Below are positions 42,957 to 51,442 of a stretch of 64,000 nucleotides of DNA, in pieces (position 1 is the stretch's first letter; each line of letters opens with the position of its first letter). The stretch comes from JBBPZA01 sp963728925 (lineage in GTDB: Bacteria > Actinomycetota > Thermoleophilia > Solirubrobacterales > Solirubrobacteraceae), in NCBI GenBank assembly GCA_963728925.1, contig CAVSMB010000025.1, positions 91,552 to 155,551 of the forward strand. The letters are read 5' to 3'. Under the pieces are notes generated by a model. It was given only the letters and a program-made list of their open reading frames with translations. It was not told where the DNA came from and made no database searches. Position numbers and translations under genes: made by a program.

Positions 42957-44663
42957 GCGGCGCGCGCCCGCCCTCGCGCGCGACCCCACCGGCACCCCGG
43001 CCCGCAGGGCGAGGACGCCGATCGTCGCCCATCCCGCGAGCATCCCGGCGCCGACCATCACACCCTCCTGCCAGTTGCCGGTCACGACCGCGTCGCCTCC
43101 GCGCCACAGGGCCGGCGCGGCGCCGGCGATCACACCCCACCCCGCGACGGCGAGCGCCCCGCGCACGAGGTCGGCCCGCACCGCGGCCGGGTCGAGGCGC
43201 TCGGTGGCCCGCATCCCGGCGAACAACGCGGCGGCGACGAGCGCGAGGAGCGGGAGGACGGAGAGCCAGCTGGTGACCCCGAGGGGCACGAGCGGCGTGG
43301 TGGTGAGGATCCCATCCTCCACGCGGCGCACCCACAGGCCGACGTCGTCGTCGCCGATCAGCGGGTAGGTGCCCACGGCGAGCAGCATGGTCAGCAGCGA
43401 GGGAGCCGCGAGCCCGAGCGTCATGGCGGGGAAGCGCCGCAGCGCGAGGCCGAGCCCGAGGCACAGGAAGGGCAGCACGGGGATGAGGAAGCGCGGCCCC
43501 GGCGTGCCGCCGCCGAAGGGCAGCCAGTAGCCCGCGTCGTAGGCGAGGAAACAGACGGAGATCGCCGCCACCGTCAGCGCCTCGGCGCGCCGGCCGTGCC
43601 GGTGCAGCAGCCAGGTCCCCACCGCCCCCATGAACAGCACCGGCGAGAGGGCGAGCATGCCGCGCGAGGAGACCAGCAGCTGCAGCGCGACGCCCGGGTG
43701 CGGCACGCCGATGCCGAAGAAGCCGCCGTCGTTGAGCCCGAGCGTCCAGTGACCGGTGTAGCCCTGACGGTCGACCGCGTCGGCGTAGGAGAGGTGCGCG
43801 ACGTCGCCGAAGGCCCACTGGTTGTAGAGCGCGAGCGGCACGAGGCCCGCGGCCACGCCTCCCGCGTACACCACCGCGCGGCGCACCCACCCCGGCCGCG
43901 CGATCGCGTAGAGGCCGACGATCGCCCCGGCGATGAACAACGGGTACTCGGTCACGACCGCGAGTCCCGAGAGCACGCCCGCGGCGGCGACCAGCCACAG
44001 CCGCGGCGGGCCGTCGCGCTCGCGCCACGCCACGGCGAAGGCCGCGAACCCGAGGAAGGTGGCGAGCATGTGGCCGAACAGCTCGGAGGCGAAGACCATC
44101 ACGATCGTCCCCGCGCCGAGCAGCAGCGCCGCAGCCGTGCCGGTCCCCGGGCGCACCCGCTCGGCGAGCCCGTGGACGAGCAGCAGGAGGCCGAAGGCCG
44201 GCAACCCCGCGCCGAGCAGGGTCAGCGCCCAGACGATCGGCGCCTCGCCCTCGATCTCGTCGCGCACGCGCCTGGCGCGAGCGGGGTCGTAGCCGTAGGC
44301 GTGGACGAGCAGCGCGTGGTAGGCCCAGCGGCTGTCGCCCGTGCGATGGGCCGCGCGCGCGACGCCACGCGAGGCAGCCGGCGCGCCGACCCGCTCGAGC
44401 GCCTCGTAGAGGGGAAGCACCGCGAAGGGCATCCCCGGGGCCTTGACCGAGAAGAAGTGCCCGCCGGTCCAGGCCTTGTCGCGCGTCTCCCAGTGGTAGC
44501 GGTCGATCTGCGGCGTGCCGTCGCCCAGCGACTTGACCAGCGCGAAGTAGGAGGTCTGGGCCCACCCCAGCGCCTGCATGACGAACGCCCAGGCCAGGGC
44601 CAGGAGCACGAGTGCGAGTACGCCACGCCGCCGCTGCCGCCCCGTGTCGCGCGGCGAGGTCAC
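42903..44663 (-). CDS. Polytopic membrane glycosyltransferase-like protein
   Basis: 586 residues with about 12 helices from the GTG at 44663. The first loop has SYFALVKSLGDGTPQIDRYH, then GHFFSVKAPGMPFAVLPLYE, typical of actinobacterial GT-C proteins near their donor site. The rest is hydrophobic, with AYDAGYWLPFGGGTPGPRFL in a large external loop. The upstream yihY gene's TGA overlaps this start by 2 bases, so the two are co-translated. The overlap with the convergent gene's 3' end is unusually long. It may add sugars to an envelope lipid or polymer. Substrate unknown. Confidence 0.75.
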   Translation of the reverse strand: MTSPRDTGRQRRRGVLALVLLALAWAFVMQALGWAQTSYFALVKSLGDGTPQIDRYHWETRDKAWTGGHFFSVKAPGMPFAVLPLYEALERVGAPAASRGVARAAHRTGDSRWAYHALLVHAYGYDPARARRVRDEIEGEAPIVWALTLLGAGLPAFGLLLLVHGLAERVRPGTGTAAALLLGAGTIVMVFASELFGHMLATFLGFAAFAVAWRERDGPPRLWLVAAAGVLSGLAVVTEYPLFIAGAIVGLYAIARPGWVRRAVVYAGGVAAGLVPLALYNQWAFGDVAHLSYADAVDRQGYTGHWTLGLNDGGFFGIGVPHPGVALQLLVSSRGMLALSPVLFMGAVGTWLLHRHGRRAEALTVAAISVCFLAYDAGYWLPFGGGTPGPRFLIPVLPFLCLGLGLALRRFPAMTLGLAAPSLLTMLLAVGTYPLIGDDDVGLWVRRVEDGILTTTPLVPLGVTSWLSVLPLLALVAAALFAGMRATERLDPAAVRADLVRGALAVAGWGVIAGAAPALWRGGDAVVTGNWQEGVMVGAGMLAGWATIGVLALRAGVPVGSRARAGARRSARTQVVEHEHATDLAS

Positions 44664-45562
44664 CCCCGGGAATCTACCCGCCGCTGCTCGAGCACCTGGT
44701 CGAGCTCGGCCCCGTAGAGGAAGGCCACGCACGCGGCCCAGATCCACAGCATCAGGATCACGAGCGCCGAGAAGGTGCCGTAGGTGGCGTTGTAGCGCGC
44801 GAAGGTCCCCAGGTAGACGGAGTAGCCCGCCGTCGCCGCCACCCACAGGGCGACCGTCATCAGGGCCCCCGGCCGGAAGGGCCGGAACGAGCCGTCGCCC
44901 GAGGTCGGCCCGGCCCACCGCACCAGCCCCACGGCGAGCAGGGCGACCCCCGCGATGAGCGGCCAGCGGGCGATCTCCCAGACGACGCTCTTGACGTCGT
45001 CGAGGCCGATCGCATCGAGCACCACCCGGAGCAGGTCACCCGTGACGAAGAGGATGGCCGCCGCGAGGAGCCCGAAGAGGATGAGCACGACCGTCCACAC
45101 CAGGTCGGTGGCCCGCTTGCGCAGCGAGCGGGGCACGACCCGGCCCCCGCTGATCCGGTCGAGCGACCGGCCGGCGTCGGTGAAGGACTTGGACGCGCCG
45201 TAGATCAGGGTGCCGAGGCCGACGAGCCCGACTGTGCTCGCAGACTCGGGCGAGCCGGCGATCGCTGTGCCGAGCAGGCTGCGCAGCACGTCCGCCACCG
45301 ACGAGGACGCGCCAGCGTCAGAGGCCGACTTGGTGAGCGAGTCCACGGTGTCCTGGTCGCCGACCAGCCCGAACAGGGCCGCCGCTATCACCACGATCGG
45401 GATCGACGAGAACAACGCGTAGAACGCCAGCCCGGCCGCGCGCTCTGCCATGTCGTCGACGACGAAGCGGCGCGCGGCGGCGCCCAGGACGGTGCCCTGC
45501 GCGCGGGCAGCGGCGTCGAGGGCCCGCGCCCGCCCCTCTTCGATCGTGCGCTTGCGGTCCAC
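44660..45562 (-). CDS. YihY/BrkB-family membrane protein
   Basis: 300 residues, about six membrane helices of the YihY (formerly ribonuclease BN) family. DMAERAAGLAFYALFSSIPI near residue 40, GTLIYGASKSFTDAGRSLDR and WIWAACVAFLYGAELDQVLE at the C-terminus match the family. The protein has no shown nuclease activity; proposed roles are in envelope physiology or transport. The start is GTG 45562, 12 bp after the cdsA stop. It stands where dxr would be expected next to cdsA. Confidence 0.88.
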   Translation of the reverse strand: MDRKRTIEEGRARALDAAARAQGTVLGAAARRFVVDDMAERAAGLAFYALFSSIPIVVIAAALFGLVGDQDTVDSLTKSASDAGASSSVADVLRSLLGTAIAGSPESASTVGLVGLGTLIYGASKSFTDAGRSLDRISGGRVVPRSLRKRATDLVWTVVLILFGLLAAAILFVTGDLLRVVLDAIGLDDVKSVVWEIARWPLIAGVALLAVGLVRWAGPTSGDGSFRPFRPGALMTVALWVAATAGYSVYLGTFARYNATYGTFSALVILMLWIWAACVAFLYGAELDQVLEQRRVDSRG

Positions 45563-45574
45563 GGCATCGCGCCG

Positions 45575-46477
45575 CTAGGACAGCAGCGCCGTCCAGATGT
45601 AGTAGCCGGCCGGGATCGTGAAGAGGACGGCGTCGAGCCGGTCCAGCGCGCCGCCGTGCGCGCCGAAGAGCCGCCCGGTGTCCTTGGTCGCGACGTCGCG
45701 CTTGATGTAGGACTCGAAGAGGTCGCCGACCGGGGCGGTGAGGCCGATCCCGAGCCCGATGAGCAGCGCGTCCGGCCCCGAGAGCCAGTCCTGGTAGAGC
45801 CCGGCGAACCACGTCGCGGCGATCGCGAAGACGAAGCCGAAGGCGAGGCCCTCGAGCGTCTTTTTGGGCGAGATGCGCCGCGACAGGGGACGCCGACCGA
45901 AGGCGCGACCGCCGAAGTAGGCGCCGGTGTCCCCGATGAACGTCCCGACGAGCACGTCGACGAGGATCCCGTCGCCGTGCGGGGTCTCGCGCAGCAGGAC
46001 GGCGTGGGCGATGGCGAGGCCGATCCACCACACGCCGAGCATGGTCACAGCCATGGACAGCGTGGCGTTCTCGCGCACCGGCCGCAGCAGGGTGAAGCCG
46101 AAGAGCACCGGGACGAAGGCGACGAGCACGAGCAGCAACTGGAACTGGTCGCCATACAGCGCCGCGAGCGCGAGGGCGATGACCGCGAGGAAGCCGGCGA
46201 GCTTGGCCGGGTGGACCTCGCCGAGCAGCGTGTAGAGCTCGTGCAGGCAGATGATGCCGAGAGCGATCACCCCGAGCGCGAAGATCAGACCTCCCTCGGC
46301 GACGATGAAGATCGCGAAGATCGCGGCGGGGATCGCCGCGAGCACGCGCGCACCGGTGTCCGACGGGCGCGTCCGCCGGCGCGCCGGTGTGCGCCCTGGA
46401 GCGGGGCGTTCGCCGGAGGGTCGCCCTCTCGAGGAGCGCCTGTCTCGCCGGCCTCGCCTGCCCCGCGGCCGGCTCAT
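45575..46477 (-). CDS. cdsA: Phosphatidate cytidylyltransferase
   Basis: Makes CDP-diacylglycerol from phosphatidate and CTP, the entry to phospholipids such as phosphatidylglycerol. 300 residues. The first 50 are Arg-rich and variable, followed by about eight membrane helices. The CDP signature is complete: IKRDVATKDTGRLFGAHGGA and LDRLD. GDTGAYFGGRAFGRRPLSRR and the ISPKKTLEG element precede it. ATG 46477 overlaps uppS by four bases. The likely next user of the product is PgsA, encoded at 10889. Confidence 0.95.
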   Translation of the reverse strand: MSRPRGRRGRRDRRSSRGRPSGERPAPGRTPARRRTRPSDTGARVLAAIPAAIFAIFIVAEGGLIFALGVIALGIICLHELYTLLGEVHPAKLAGFLAVIALALAALYGDQFQLLLVLVAFVPVLFGFTLLRPVRENATLSMAVTMLGVWWIGLAIAHAVLLRETPHGDGILVDVLVGTFIGDTGAYFGGRAFGRRPLSRRISPKKTLEGLAFGFVFAIAATWFAGLYQDWLSGPDALLIGLGIGLTAPVGDLFESYIKRDVATKDTGRLFGAHGGALDRLDAVLFTIPAGYYIWTALLS

Positions 46478-47154
46478 CCCCGGCCGCCGAACCGCCGCCG
46501 GCGGGCCTCGTACTCCTCGAGCGAGGCCTCGAGGGCCGCGCGCGTGAAGTCGGGCCACAGCTCGTCGCGGAACACGAGCTCGGAGTAGGCGCCCTGCCAG
46601 AGGAGGTAGTTGGAGAGGCGCCGCTCGCCGCTCGTGCGAATGATGAGGTCTGGATCGTGCATCTCGGGGGCGTAGAGGTGTGCCCGGAACGCGTCCTCGT
46701 CGCCTTCGGTGAAAGTTCGCGCTGCATCGACGATCTCCGCCCGCCCGCCGTAGTTGAAGGCGACGAACAGGGTTATCCGCTCGTTGCCCGCGGTCAGGCC
46801 CTCCGCCCACTCCATCCGCTCGACGAGGGCGGGCGCGACCCCGGCGCGGCGCCCGACGAAGCGCATGCGCACCTGCTCGTCGTGGAGCTCCGGGGTCTCG
46901 CGGTCGATGCGCTCGGCGAACATCGCCATGAGCGCCTCGACCTCGCCGCTCGGCCGGGACCAGTTCTCGGTCGAGAACGAGTAGACCGTCAGCTCGCGGA
47001 CGCCGAGGTCGACGGCGTCGCGGAGCCGGTCCTTGACGACGTCGGCGCCGGCGCGATGGCCCTCGATGACCGGCAGCCCGCGGCGCTGCGCCCAGCGCCC
47101 GTTGCCGTCGGTGATGATGGCCACGTAGCGCGCACCTTCGGCGTCCGCGCTCAC
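46474..47154 (-). CDS. uppS: Isoprenyl (undecaprenyl) diphosphate synthase
   Basis: Cis-prenyltransferase that elongates an allylic diphosphate with IPP to the carrier lipid for peptidoglycan and glycans. 226 residues from GTG 47154, at the short end for the family (usually 230-260). IITDGNGRWAQRRGLP near the start has catalytic Asp16; the usual M is T. HRAGAD, TVYSFSTENWSRP and IRTSGERRLSNYLLWQGAYS are conserved. GTGA overlaps the frr stop and ATGA overlaps cdsA, so the operon is tightly coupled. Chain length specificity cannot be read from sequence alone. Confidence 0.93.
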   Translation of the reverse strand: MSADAEGARYVAIITDGNGRWAQRRGLPVIEGHRAGADVVKDRLRDAVDLGVRELTVYSFSTENWSRPSGEVEALMAMFAERIDRETPELHDEQVRMRFVGRRAGVAPALVERMEWAEGLTAGNERITLFVAFNYGGRAEIVDAARTFTEGDEDAFRAHLYAPEMHDPDLIIRTSGERRLSNYLLWQGAYSELVFRDELWPDFTRAALEASLEEYEARRRRFGGRG

Positions 47155-47708
47155 ACCTCGAGGATCTCGGCTTCCTTGCCCTTGAGCAGCCCGTCGAGCT
47201 CGGCGACCTTCTCGTCGGTGAGCCGCTGCAGCTCTGACTCGGCGCGGTGCTCCTGGTCGGAGCCCGCCTCGCCCGAGTCGCGCAGCTCGCGCAGGTCTTG
47301 CATGCAATCGCGGCGGATGTTGCGCACGGCGACGCGGCCCTCCTCGGCGATCCCGCGCACGACCTTGACCAGCTGGCGCCGGCGCTCCTCCGTCAGCTCG
47401 GGGATGTTCAGGCGGATGATCTTGCCGTCGTTGGAGGGCGTGAGGCCGAGGTCCGAGTTGATGATCGCCTTCTCGATGGCCTTGATCGAGCTCTGGTCGT
47501 AGGGCTGGACCGAGAGCAGCCGCGCCTCGGGCGCGTTGATCGTCGCGAGCTGCCGCAGCGGCGTGAGCGCCCCGTAGTAGTCGACCGAGACGCGGTCGAG
47601 CAGCGCCGGGCTCGCGCGACCCGTACGCACCGAGCCGAACTCGTGGCGGATGGCGTCCACCGACTTGGTCATGCGCTCGCGCGCGTCCTCGAGCAGCTCG
47701 TCGATCAT
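47151..47708 (-). CDS. frr: Ribosome recycling factor
   Basis: 185 residues, the standard length. It splits post-termination ribosomes together with EF-G. FGSVRTGRASPALLDRV is the conserved N-terminal element, and LNIPELTEERRRQLVKVVRG, VAVRNIRRDCMQDL mark the helical domain. ATG 47708 overlaps the pyrH stop by four bases, and the frr stop overlaps uppS. The order rpsB-tsf-pyrH-frr-uppS-cdsA is conserved in bacteria. Confidence 0.97.
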   Translation of the reverse strand: MIDELLEDARERMTKSVDAIRHEFGSVRTGRASPALLDRVSVDYYGALTPLRQLATINAPEARLLSVQPYDQSSIKAIEKAIINSDLGLTPSNDGKIIRLNIPELTEERRRQLVKVVRGIAEEGRVAVRNIRRDCMQDLRELRDSGEAGSDQEHRAESELQRLTDEKVAELDGLLKGKEAEILEV

Positions 47709-48430
47709 GCGCTCACCAGCGTCCCGACACGATCGCCGCAGACTATCTTGGCGATGTTGGCCTCGTCGTCCATGTTGAAGACGTAGATCGGCAGGCCGTT
47801 CTCCATGCACAGCGTCAGGGCGGTGGCGTCCATCACCCGCAGCTGGCGCTGGATCGCGTCCATGTAGGTCACGGTGGGAAGGAACTGCGCCGCGGGGTCG
47901 AGCGCCGGGTCGGCGGTGTAGACCCCCTCCACCCCGTTCTTGGCCATGAGGATCGCCTCGGCGTGGATCTCCGAGGCGCGCAAGGCCGCGGCGGTGTCGG
48001 TGGTGAAGAACGGGTTGCCGGTGCCCGCCGCGAAGATGACGATGCGCCCCTTCTCGAGATGGCGGATTGCGCGCCGGCGGATGTAGGGCTCGGCGACCTC
48101 CTGGACCTCGATGGCCGACTGGACGCGCGTGTGCGCACCGGCCTTCTCGAGCGCGTCCTGGAGGGTCAGGGCGTTCAGCACGGTGGCGAGCATCCCCATG
48201 TAGTCCGCCGTGGCCCGGTCCATCCCCTCGGCCGCCCCGCGCAGCCCGCGGTAGATGTTGCCGGCCCCGACGACGACGGCGACCTCGACCCCTTGATCGC
48301 GAACGCCGGCGATCTGCTGGGCGATCGCCGTGACGCGGCCGGGGTCAGAGCCGTAGGAGAGGTCCCCCATGAGGGCCTCGCCCGACAGCTTGAGCAGGAT
48401 GCGCTCGAAGGCCGGAGCCGACGCCGACAC
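47705..48430 (-). CDS. pyrH: Uridylate kinase
   Basis: 241 residues of the bacterial amino-acid-kinase-type UMP kinase, which phosphorylates UMP to UDP. LLKLSGEALMG binds ATP phosphates, VVVGAGNIYRGL is the conserved glycine loop and FAAGTGNPFFTTDTAAALRA contacts UMP. It is the usual hexameric, allosteric enzyme. Its GTG start is one base from the tsf stop (48431). Supplies UDP for nucleotide sugars and nucleic acids. Confidence 0.97.
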   Translation of the reverse strand: MSASAPAFERILLKLSGEALMGDLSYGSDPGRVTAIAQQIAGVRDQGVEVAVVVGAGNIYRGLRGAAEGMDRATADYMGMLATVLNALTLQDALEKAGAHTRVQSAIEVQEVAEPYIRRRAIRHLEKGRIVIFAAGTGNPFFTTDTAAALRASEIHAEAILMAKNGVEGVYTADPALDPAAQFLPTVTYMDAIQRQLRVMDATALTLCMENGLPIYVFNMDDEANIAKIVCGDRVGTLVSA

Positions 48431-49036
48431 TCACTCACCCACGGCGAACCGCGCGAAGCGCCGGATGACGACGTTCTCCTTCGTCTTCTGCCGCTGGTCG
48501 TCCAGCAGCTCGCCGATCCTGCGGCCCTCGTACTTGTCCTCGTTGACGTGGACCTGGTTGAGGAGCACGACGTCGCCGAGCCACTTGGCGAGCTTCCCCT
48601 CGGCGATGCGCGGACGGACGTGCTCGGGCTTGTCGGCGGCCTGCTCCTCGAAGATCCGCAGCTCGGCCTCGCGGGCCTCCGTCGGAACGTCGTCCTCGGA
48701 CACGTAGAGCGGGTTGGCCGCCGCGACGTGCAGGGCGATGTCGCGGGCGAACCCCACGAAGTCCTCGTTGCGGGCCACGAAGTCGGTCTCGCAGTCCACC
48801 TCGACGAGCACGCCGATCTTGTTGTTCGCGTGGATGTAGCTCTGCACGGTGCCCTCGGTGGCCTCGCGGCCGGCGCGCTTGGCGGCTCCCGCCTGACCCT
48901 TGACCCGCAGGATCTCGATCGCCTTCTCGACGTCGCCGCCGGCCTCGGTGAGCGCGGCCTTGCAGTCCATCATCCCGGCCCCCGTGCGGTCGCGCAGGGC
49001 CTTGACCTCCGTTGCCGTGACGGGGGTGGTCGCCAC
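48431..49036 (-). CDS. tsf: Elongation factor Ts (short form)
   Basis: 201 residues, the short EF-Ts type found in actinobacteria and others. It exchanges GDP for GTP on EF-Tu. The UBA-like N-terminal part has VKALRDRTGAGMMDCKAALT, and VEVDCETDFVARNEDFVGFA the core motif. The C-terminal coiled-coil region of long EF-Ts is absent, which is normal for this class. It follows rpsB with a 4-bp gap and precedes pyrH without any gap. Confidence 0.96.
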   Translation of the reverse strand: MATTPVTATEVKALRDRTGAGMMDCKAALTEAGGDVEKAIEILRVKGQAGAAKRAGREATEGTVQSYIHANNKIGVLVEVDCETDFVARNEDFVGFARDIALHVAAANPLYVSEDDVPTEAREAELRIFEEQAADKPEHVRPRIAEGKLAKWLGDVVLLNQVHVNEDKYEGRRIGELLDDQRQKTKENVVIRRFARFAVGE

Positions 49037-49040
49037 GGCT

Positions 49041-50129
49041 CTAGGCCTCGTCGGCGGCCTGGGGGCCGGTCGCGGCCTGCGGGTGGGGCTTGGGCTCGTC
49101 CGGGTCGCGGCCCGGGGTGTCGGTGCGGTCGGCCGCCACCTCGGGCACCCCGCCCTCGGTCCGCTGGCGATCGACGACCTGGGCGGCCGCGGCGACCTCG
49201 GCCTCGGCCTGGCCTCGGTCCTGGCCGGTCCCGGCCTGGGTGAGGGCGGCCTCGGCCGCGCGCTCCTCCACCTCGCGGGTCGACTGCTCCTCGGCCTCGC
49301 GCCGCGCCTGCTCCTCCGCCTCGCGCCGCGCCTGCTCCTCCGCCTCGCGCCGCGCCTGCTCCTCCGCCTCGCGCCGCGCCTGCTCCTCCGCCTCGCGCCG
49401 CGCCTGCTCCTCCGCCTCGAGGCGCGCGCGCTCCTCCTCGGCGCGGAACACCGCCCGTCCGTCGGCGGCCACGTCGCCGATCGCCCGCGCGATGAGCGCG
49501 CACGAGCGGATCGCGTCGTCGTTGCCGGGGATGACGTAGCGGATCCCGTCGGGGTCGCAGTTGGTGTCGACGAGGCCGATGATCGGGATCTTCAGGCGCT
49601 GGGCCTCGCGCACGGCGATCGCCTCGGTCTTGAGGTCGATCACGAACATCGCGTCGGGGACGCGCTGCATGTCCTTGACCCCGCCGAGGTTGGCCCGCAG
49701 CTTGGCCAGGTCGGCTTCAGCGGCCATGCGCTCACGCGTGGGCAGCAGCGCGAGCTGCCCCTCGCGGTCGTAGGTCTCGAGGTCGTGCAGGCGCTTGATG
49801 CGCTTGTTGATGGTCTGGAAGTTGGTCAGCAGCCCGCCGAGCCAGCGGTGGTTGACGTAGGGCATGCCCGAACGCTCGGCCACCTCCTTGACGGCGTCGC
49901 GCGCCTGCTTCTTGGTGCCGACGAAGAGGACCGACCCGCCGCGGTGGGCGATCTCGGACGTGAACTCCTGGGCCTGCTCGAGCAGGCGCTCGGTCTTGAG
50001 CAGGTCGATGAGGTAGATGCCGCCGCGCTCGCCGAAGATGAAGCGGCGCATCTTGGGGTTCCAGCGGCGCGTCTGGTGGCCAAAGTGGACGCCGGCCTCC
50101 AGCAGCTCCTTGATGCCTACTTGAGCCAC
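49041..50129 (-). CDS. rpsB: Ribosomal protein S2 with long repetitive C-terminus
   Basis: 362 residues, against the usual 230-270. Residues 1-230 are a normal S2: IKELLEAGVHFGHQTRRWNP, FVGTKKQARDAVKEVAERSG and VDTNCDPDGIRYVIPGNDDA. The remaining 120-130 residues are charged and include six EEQARREA octads (from the 24-bp repeat at 49285-49428), then a Gln/Ala/Glu-rich segment and a Pro-rich end. This may form a long alpha helix on the 30S surface. GTG at 50129 has GGGAG six bases upstream. It heads the rpsB-tsf-pyrH-frr-uppS-cdsA operon. Confidence 0.96.
   Translation of the reverse strand: MAQVGIKELLEAGVHFGHQTRRWNPKMRRFIFGERGGIYLIDLLKTERLLEQAQEFTSEIAHRGGSVLFVGTKKQARDAVKEVAERSGMPYVNHRWLGGLLTNFQTINKRIKRLHDLETYDREGQLALLPTRERMAAEADLAKLRANLGGVKDMQRVPDAMFVIDLKTEAIAVREAQRLKIPIIGLVDTNCDPDGIRYVIPGNDDAIRSCALIARAIGDVAADGRAVFRAEEERARLEAEEQARREAEEQARREAEEQARREAEEQARREAEEQARREAEEQSTREVEERAAEAALTQAGTGQDRGQAEAEVAAAAQVVDRQRTEGGVPEVAADRTDTPGRDPDEPKPHPQAATGPQAADEA
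49285..49428 (+). repeat. 24-bp tandem repeat within rpsB
   Basis: Six consecutive 24-bp units of the type TGCTCCTCCGCCTCGCGCCG plus CGCC. The four central copies (49309-49404) are identical, the first has one mismatch and the last has diverged. On the minus strand each unit encodes one octad of the EEQARREA repeat in the S2 extension. Being in frame and a multiple of three, gains or losses would keep the protein frame. The uniformity suggests recent expansion or gene conversion. Confidence 0.95.
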
Positions 50130-50542
50130 GGTTGCTCCCTTGGTTGAACGTCGTACGGCTTGTCCCCCAGGGCGCCGTCGCGACCTCGGCGGTGGGCCGA
50201 GGAGGGCTCGCGGGGCGACCCCGAGGGGTCGGGTTCGGATCCGGAAAGTGTAGGGGGTCGGGCTCGTGGAGGTGCCGCCGCCAGAGCCGATCCGGGCGCG
50301 ACGGCGGCCGGCCACGAGGAGGAGTCGGAGGTGGCAACCACGGCCGGCAGCACAGAGCCTGTGGCAGCGACCGCGGTGGCCTGGATCTTCGGGCTGTCTC
50401 GGGCTTGTGATGAAGTGAGGCCGCGCCAGGCGCTGGACCCTTGCCGGGCTTGCCGCGCGCCAGTTTCCGCCTCCGGCTGCGTTCGGGGCCGTGCGGGCGG
50501 GGCCGCCCTTCCCTACCTCCGGCTGGCCTCGCCCGCCCAGCT
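50130..50542 (-). other. 413-bp rpsB leader/intergenic region
   Basis: No gene found. On the minus strand it precedes rpsB, which begins after a strong GGGAG. A -10-like TACACT lies near 50246-50251 and a perfect 16-bp palindrome CGACCCCGAGGGGTCG (50216-50231) would form a hairpin in the leader RNA. S2 leaders are often autoregulated by the protein, but I do not recognise a known motif. The half nearest rluD shows nothing distinctive. Confidence 0.5.
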
Positions 50543-51442
50543 TCACCCGCGCGCGCGGGCGAGCGCCTCCTGTAGATCGTCCGGCAGTCGCGAGCGCACC
50601 TCGATCCGCTCGCCGCTGACCGGGTGCGGGAAGGCCAGCCGGGCGGCGTGGAGGAACTGGCGCTGGAGGCCGTAGAGGCCGGCCGTGCCGTACTCGGGGT
50701 CGCCGGCGACGGGATGGCCGATGGCGACCAGATGCGCGCGGATCTGGTGCGTGCGCCCGGTCTCGAGCGTGACGCGCAGGAGCGTGGACCTGGGCAGCGC
50801 CTCGTCGATCTCGAAGTAGGTCACCGCGTCGCGCGGATCGTCGGTGTCGACCGAGATCCGCGTGCGCACGCGCCGGTCACGGCCCAGCGGCGCGTCGATC
50901 GTCCCGCTGCGCGCCGGCGGCCGTCCCTCCACGAGCGCGAGGTACTCGCGCTCCACGCGCCGCTCGCGCAGGGCCTCGCGCAGCGCGCGCAGGGCGGCGT
51001 CGGTGCGCGCGACGACGAGCAGTCCCGAGGTGTCCTTGTCGAGCCGGTGGACGATCCCCGGCCGGTCGGGGTCCTCGCCGCCGACAGGCTCGGCGCCGAG
51101 GATCTGGACCAGCGTCCCGTCGCGGTGGCCCCGGGCGGGGTGCACGACGACACCGGCCGGCTTGTCGACGACGAGCAGGTCGGCGTCCCGGTAGGGGATC
51201 GTCAGGCCGGGCGGCGACGGCGGCGCCGCGGCGGGCGGCGCGGCCGCCGGCGACGCGTCCTCGTCCACTTCGACGAGCTCGCCGCCGGCCAGGGTTCGGC
51301 GCTTGGGAACGGGCGCGCCGTCCACGCGCACGCTCCCCGCCTCGATGAGGCGCTGCGCACGCGAGCGCGAGCCCACGTGCTCGGCGAGGAAGACGTCGAG
51401 CCGTGTGCCGGCGCCCTGCGGCGGGACCCGGAGCTCGGTCAC
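50543..51442 (-). CDS. rluD: 23S rRNA pseudouridine synthase (RluD family)
   Basis: 299 residues from GTG 51442, which overlaps the lspA stop by four bases. An S4-like RNA-binding domain is at about 14-60 (RLDVFLAEHVGSRSRAQRLI). The catalytic domain starts near 80, with VVDKPAGVVVHPARGHRDGT and the catalytic Asp in GIVHRLDKDTSGLLVVA. TGRTHQIRAHLVAIGHPVAG is the other family signature. It converts uridines of 23S rRNA to pseudouridine; the exact sites are inferred from the family only. Confidence 0.94.
   Translation of the reverse strand: MTELRVPPQGAGTRLDVFLAEHVGSRSRAQRLIEAGSVRVDGAPVPKRRTLAGGELVEVDEDASPAAAPPAAAPPSPPGLTIPYRDADLLVVDKPAGVVVHPARGHRDGTLVQILGAEPVGGEDPDRPGIVHRLDKDTSGLLVVARTDAALRALREALRERRVEREYLALVEGRPPARSGTIDAPLGRDRRVRTRISVDTDDPRDAVTYFEIDEALPRSTLLRVTLETGRTHQIRAHLVAIGHPVAGDPEYGTAGLYGLQRQFLHAARLAFPHPVSGERIEVRSRLPDDLQEALARARG

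Noticed and set aside
49285..49428. Possible CRISPR array
   Set aside because: The 24-bp units are directly adjacent with no spacers and encode an in-frame octapeptide repeat of ribosomal protein S2.
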